The position numbers and the translations under genes are program-made. DNA of 64,000 nt from Atrina japonica (Eukaryota > Mollusca > Bivalvia > Pterioida > Pinnidae): positions 1,268,537 through 1,332,536 of the forward strand of contig BROG01000138.1 of the NCBI GenBank assembly GCA_030159075.1, given 5' to 3'. This document shows, piece by piece, positions 60,290 through 64,000 of the stretch (positions are counted from its first letter, which is position 1; every line of letters begins with the position of its first letter). The notes beneath the pieces are model-generated. The model saw only the letters and a list, made by a program, of their open reading frames with translations, searched no databases and was not told the DNA's origin.

Positions 60290-60610
60290 CTCTCTGCTGG
60301 CTAGAATCCGAGATATTTATACACTGGATTCACCCTGTAGTCCAGAATCTGAGATATTATATATTAAATACTCCCTGTAGCCCAGATTCTGGGATATTAT
60401 ACATAGAATACTCCCTGTGACCCAGAATCTGGGATATTATACATAAAATACTCCCTGTGGCCCAGAATCTGGGATATACATAAAATGCTCACTGTGGTCC
60501 AGAATCTGGGATATCATACATTTGATACTCCCTGTGACCCAGAATCTGAGATATACATAAAATGCTCCCTGTGGTCCAGAATCTGAGATATCATACATTA
60601 GATTTTCTCT
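60290..60610. repeat. 40-bp minisatellite, about seven units
   Basis: ACTCCCTGTGACCCAGAATC + TGGGATATTATACATAAAAT. Rows at 60421 and 60461 show the 40-bp step. It lies 90 bases past the donor of the second helicase exon, in the following intron. Confidence 0.94.
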
Positions 60611-60699
60611 ATCTATGATAAAGACACAAATCTCTGATGCCAGACAGATTGATCTGAGGAAGTATCAACCACTGTTATAAGTTAGAACAAAACACTTAC

Positions 60700-60829
60700 C
60701 TTGACAAGATATGATTGGAACATTGTATTTATAGAGAAGACGTGTCAGTTGATCTCGTATTTCCACTGCTCTACACAGACCCCGATAATTCAGGAAGTTA
60801 TCATGACACCATCGTGACTTTTTACCTAA
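60700..60829 (-). CDS. DHX35: Next internal exon of the same DEAH-box helicase (DHX35-like)
   Basis: On the minus strand this exon lies between a 3' splice site (TTTTCTTAG, or the AG four bases later) and a consensus donor (CAAG/GTAAGTG). It encodes about 43 residues with the core WCHDNFLNYRGLCRAVEIRD, followed by QLTRLLYKYNVPI. The WC-x-x-NF-x-NY-x-x-L-x-x-A-x-x-(I/V)R-x-QL pattern is conserved in the DEAH/RHA helicases at the start of the OB-fold-like domain; the NYRGL and VPI positions fit DHX35 better than DHX15, DHX8 or DHX33 as I remember them. DHX35 is a spliceosome-associated RNA helicase. The exon ends in phase 1. The next exon should carry the conserved SGFFANAA-type motif; I found no match to it on this strand below 60700, so it is unusually far away, very divergent or outside the window. 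Confidence 0.85.
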
Positions 60830-61099
60830 CTAAGAAAATGAAGAAAAAAAGAATTGAAAAAAAAATACAGATTTTCTTCAGAAATGTAGAAATAAAAACA
60901 TTTCTAAAGACAATTAATGTACTTTGCAAATTTGCAGATTTTGTTTATTCTTATAATTGTAGTTTGATGTATACCAATAATATTTCACTTAGAATCAACA
61001 ATTTATCTATACATGTTGTTGTATATTAAGACTGTGCAATGACAATGCCCTGATATATTAATCTTCTTGGTTAAAGTATTATTGGTTTAGCCCATGATC

Positions 61100-62415
61100 T
61101 TTTAGCCCAATAGGTGACAAACTTGGTCAAGAATGTTGTTTTGCTATGCAAGTGACTGATCTGGCTCTGCATCATTTTTCCTGTGAGGAAAATGATCAAG
61201 CCCCACGCAATTTTGCCCAGGAACTGACTGGTCTGATCTGTTTGGAAAATGACTGATCTTGCCCTTTATGATCTTGAAATTGATCTTGCCCTTCATGATG
61301 TGACCAAAAAAGTGACTGACTGATCCTGATTTTTCTTGCTCTGGAAGTAAGTAATCTGGCCAAGAATTTGTTTGCCCCTAAAAAAATTAATCTGCCTGGA
61401 AAGTGATTAATCTGATCCAAAATGTGTTTGTCCCTAAAATGAATAATCTGCCTAGGAAGTGGTTAATATGATCTAAATTTTGTTTGCCTGAAAATGATCA
61501 ATCTGGCCCAGAATTTGTTTGCCCCCAAATTAATAATCTGCCTAGGAAGTGGTCAATATGATCAAAATTTGTTTGCCTGAAAATGATCAATCTGGCCCAG
61601 AATTTGTTTGCCCCCAGATTAATAATCTGCCTAGGAAGTGGTTAATCTGATCTAAAATTTATTTGCCTGAAAATGATCAATCATGGAAAGTGATTGATCT
61701 GGCCTAGAATTTGTTTGCCCCCAAATTAATAATCTGCCTAGGAAGTGGTTAATTTGATCTAAAATTTGTTTGTCCGAAAATTATCAATCTGCAAGGGAAG
61801 AAATTGATCTGACCCAGAATTTGTTTGCTCCTAAAATTATCAATCTGCATGGGAAGTGATTGATCAGGTCCAGAATTTGTGTGCCCCTAAAATGATTAAT
61901 CTGCTTGGAAAGAAATTGATTTGGCCGAGAATTTGTTTGTCCCTAAATAGATTAATCTGCCTAGGAAGTATCTGATCAGGACCAGAATTTGTTTGCCCCT
62001 ATAATGATTAATCTGTGTGGGAAGTAATTGATCTGGCCCAGATATTGTTTGCCCCGAAAATGATTAATCTGTGTGGGAAGTACATAATTGATCTGGCCAA
62101 GATATTGTTTGCCCCTATAATGATTAATCTGTGTGGGAAGTAATTGATCTGGCCCAGATATTGTTTGCCCCTATAATGATTAATCTGTGTGGGAAGTACA
62201 TAATTGATCTGGCCAAGATATTGTTTGCCCCTATAATGATTAATCTGTGTGGGAAGTACATAATTGATCTGGCCAAGATATTGTTTGCCCCTATAATGAT
62301 TAATCTGTGTGGGAAGTAATTGATCTGGCCCAGATATTGTCTGCCCCGAAAATGATTAATCTGCCTGGAAAGCAATTGATCTGGCCCAGAATTTTTTTCT
62401 GGAAAGCAAATGACA
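61100..62415. repeat. 60-bp minisatellite inside the helicase intron
   Basis: About twenty head-to-tail units of 55-61 bp, each with a core like TTGTTTGCCCCTATAATGAT, an AATCTG-type segment and TTGATCTGGCC. Rows at 62221 and 62281 are nearly identical over exactly 60 bp; units towards 61100 are more diverged. The array fills most of the intron between the two helicase exons. Open frames across it come from the 60-bp periodicity and are not genes. Confidence 0.93.
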
Positions 62416-62449
62416 TACCCAGGGTCTACAGACTACTAGGGATATGTAA

Positions 62450-62545
62450 GTAAAAATGAAGAAGTACCAATTAATAATCGAAGCTCAAGTCCATTAGAAC
62501 AAGACGAATTAGATGTGCAATGGTCTTAACATGAAGAACAATTAG
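62450..62545 (+). repeat. 94-bp dispersed repeat, copy 2
   Basis: Second copy of 2805-2898, same orientation, inside the helicase intron. Confidence 0.8.
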
Positions 62546-62670
62546 TGGTATTGGCAATACAATGTTGGCTGTTTTAGCTAGATATATGAATTTTTACACA
62601 TGTATTCTAAATAGGTTGAAAGATTAATAACTGTAGATGATAAAGGATAAAAGTAGTATCTGTAACCTAC

Positions 62671-62748
62671 ATTTAAAAATGCTCGAAAAACGTTAACAAG
62701 GGATATGTGGTCACCCTCCTCTACACAAAACTTTCTTCTTGCCTGGTT
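62671..62748 (-). CDS. DHX35: Internal exon of a DEAH-box RNA helicase (DHX35-like)
   Basis: Read on the minus strand, this exon follows a good 3' splice site (TTTTTACTTTCAG) and encodes 26 residues beginning NQARRKFCVEEGDHISLVNV and continuing to FRAFLN. The (K)F-x-x-EGDH-x-x-x-x-NV pattern is the hallmark of the region after the helicase core of DEAH-box helicases (HA2/ratchet to OB-fold junction). The 78-bp reading uses donor AAAT/GTAGGT; an alternative donor 4 bases further on (TAG/GTTACA) gives 82 bp. Both can be joined in frame to the next exon, because that exon also has two alternative acceptors 4 bases apart. Upstream exons must lie beyond the right edge of the window. The DHX35 assignment rests on recalled family similarity, not a search. 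Confidence 0.82.
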
Positions 62749-62821
62749 CTGAAAGTAAAAACAAAAATTTTGTAAATAGAAATCAGTTACTTGATAATTT
62801 GTAAACAGCACTATGCTTTTA

Positions 62822-63071
62822 TACAGCGGAACCTCACTATTAAGACCACCTAACTGACTGACAAAAAGTGGTTATTAGTGGGGTGGTCTCTTTAGTGAGG
62901 GTCCGGTGTCATTTAATATTTATTAAGATATTTTCAAGAGATTGAATATTTGTGGTCTTAAATGTGAGGTGGTCTCTCTCCTAAGCAAGGTGGTGTCCTA
63001 AGCAAGGTGGTCTCTCTCCTAAGCAAGGTGGTGTCCTAAGCAAGGTGGTCTCCAGGCTAGGTTCCACTGTA
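62822..63071. mobile_element. TA-flanked MITE, 250 bp, with an internal duplication
   Basis: TACAGCGGAACCTCACTATT and GGCTAGGTTCCACTGTA form the ends. Near the right end GGTGGTCTCTCTCCTAAGCA plus GGTGTCCTAAGCA is repeated twice. Confidence 0.87.
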
Positions 63072-63189
63072 TTACATCTATAATGTCATCTGAATAAGAG
63101 GTTTTGCAGAGTTAAGATTATCAAAATTTGCAAACTTAAATCAGAGCTATTGCTCATGTTTCTCTCATTTTGCATATATTTCATTCCAA

Positions 63190-63283
63190 GGCCTTCATGT
63201 CCAAGTGGATAGAGTATATTACACTTTAGACCATGAGGTCTTTCATCACTAGTCAGTGGTAGTTAGGCAAGGTTCCACTGTAA
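63190..63283 (+). mobile_element. SINE family B head fragment joined to a MITE right end
   Basis: GGCCTTCATGTCCAAGTGGA and TAGAGTATATTACAC resemble the family B head; AGGCAAGGTTCCACTGTA at 63256-63273 is a MITE right end. Confidence 0.6.
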
Positions 63284-64000
63284 TTCTATCTTAAATTACA
63301 AACAGTTTCCAAAGAACAATTTTATGTTGATATCCTCTAAAAACTTGATTATTTGAAAACAAGACTAAGCTTTACAATATTGCCTTAAATTACAATGGAT
63401 ATTGACAAACAAAAGTCTAGCACATCATCCTGTGATGGATTAATAATTTGAAAATATCAAGTTCCATATAATTGATTTGCTATGTGACTTATCAGTAAGC
63501 TTGTATCTCACTCTCTCCTGTCCACTTCAGACTCGGCTATAAAATAAGTACTAACAGATCAAAATGACAAATTCAATTTGACTGCTGGCAAAGTTAAGAG
63601 AACTTAATCAGTTTTACAACAATAGTTGCTTCTGTTTTCAATTATAATGTTATATGAATAGTGTTTTTGTTCTACTTTTTATCTATCAAAATTGTTATGC
63701 TGATACAATTTTCTAAATATCTATTTTGCTACATGATTGTGGGAGAGGCAACTTGCCAATGACATTAACTCTGGATACTTTACTGGCATCTGAATGGTTT
63801 TAGAAAGTAGTTAAAAAAAACTGCAACATATTTCCTCATAACATGGACATATTGAAGAGAAACAAAATAGTCAAGGGAGAATCTAAACTATACATAAAAA
63901 TCTTCCAAAGGCGCATAACTCTGAAAAAAGACCATTAAATCAATCATATTTAAAAGTGGCATATAGTTTGTGTGTTTATGTGTGTGTCTGTGTATTTGTG
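63284..64000. other. Spacer, probably helicase intron
   Basis: No exon matching the next upstream helicase segment was found. The window ends in a TG-rich tract. Confidence 0.45.

Noticed and set aside
60715..61029. 104-codon plus-strand frame
   Set aside because: Its first part is the antisense of the helicase exon at 60700-60829.
62124..62375. 83-codon frame near the helicase exons
   Set aside because: Lies inside the intronic 60-bp array; no conserved residues.

Overview
The window is AT-rich, gene-poor animal nuclear DNA, most likely from a mollusc and probably a bivalve. The evidence is a tRNA-derived SINE of a type I associate with bivalve and gastropod genomes, hundreds of bases of microsatellite, dense short inverted-repeat elements, and spliced genes with GT-AG introns. 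Species cannot be named from the sequence. Nothing bacterial, viral or CRISPR-like is visible.

Two genes can be supported. At 18686-19984 (+) a complete 432-codon rhodopsin-class neuropeptide-type GPCR lies in one coding exon behind an apparent 5'UTR intron. At 60700-62748 (-) two consecutive internal exons encode part of a DEAH-box RNA helicase, closest to DHX35 by recall. They are separated by an intron of about 1.84 kb that is mostly a 60-bp minisatellite. Upstream helicase exons would lie beyond position 64000; I could not find downstream ones. Two further exon-like pieces (43020-43205 on -, 52026-52134 on +) are weak candidates. The two supported genes show no functional link.

Most of the rest is repeat. 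(1) Three or four tRNA-derived SINE families, one copy with a clear target-site duplication. (2) TA-flanked elements with CAGT(A/G)(A/G)AAC-type ends, about fifteen copies, resembling pogo/Tigger-type MITEs. (3) A roughly 91-bp, TTAA-bounded, nearly palindromic element in at least six copies. (4) Larger inverted-repeat elements at 29827-30742, 53335-54356, 34992-36423, 25428-25740, 15328-15641 and 27655-28012. (5) Eight or more minisatellites with units of 40, 42, 45, 60 and 70 bp, which create many long but meaningless open frames.

The strangest stretch is 39861-41003: 1,143 bases with only 18 G by hand count, with an abrupt right edge, no internal repeat and no coding potential. Also notable are a 2.7-kb, 42-bp satellite that seems to have grown from the 3' tail of a SINE, and a 1.3-kb array that repeats a 3' splice-site-like motif many times.
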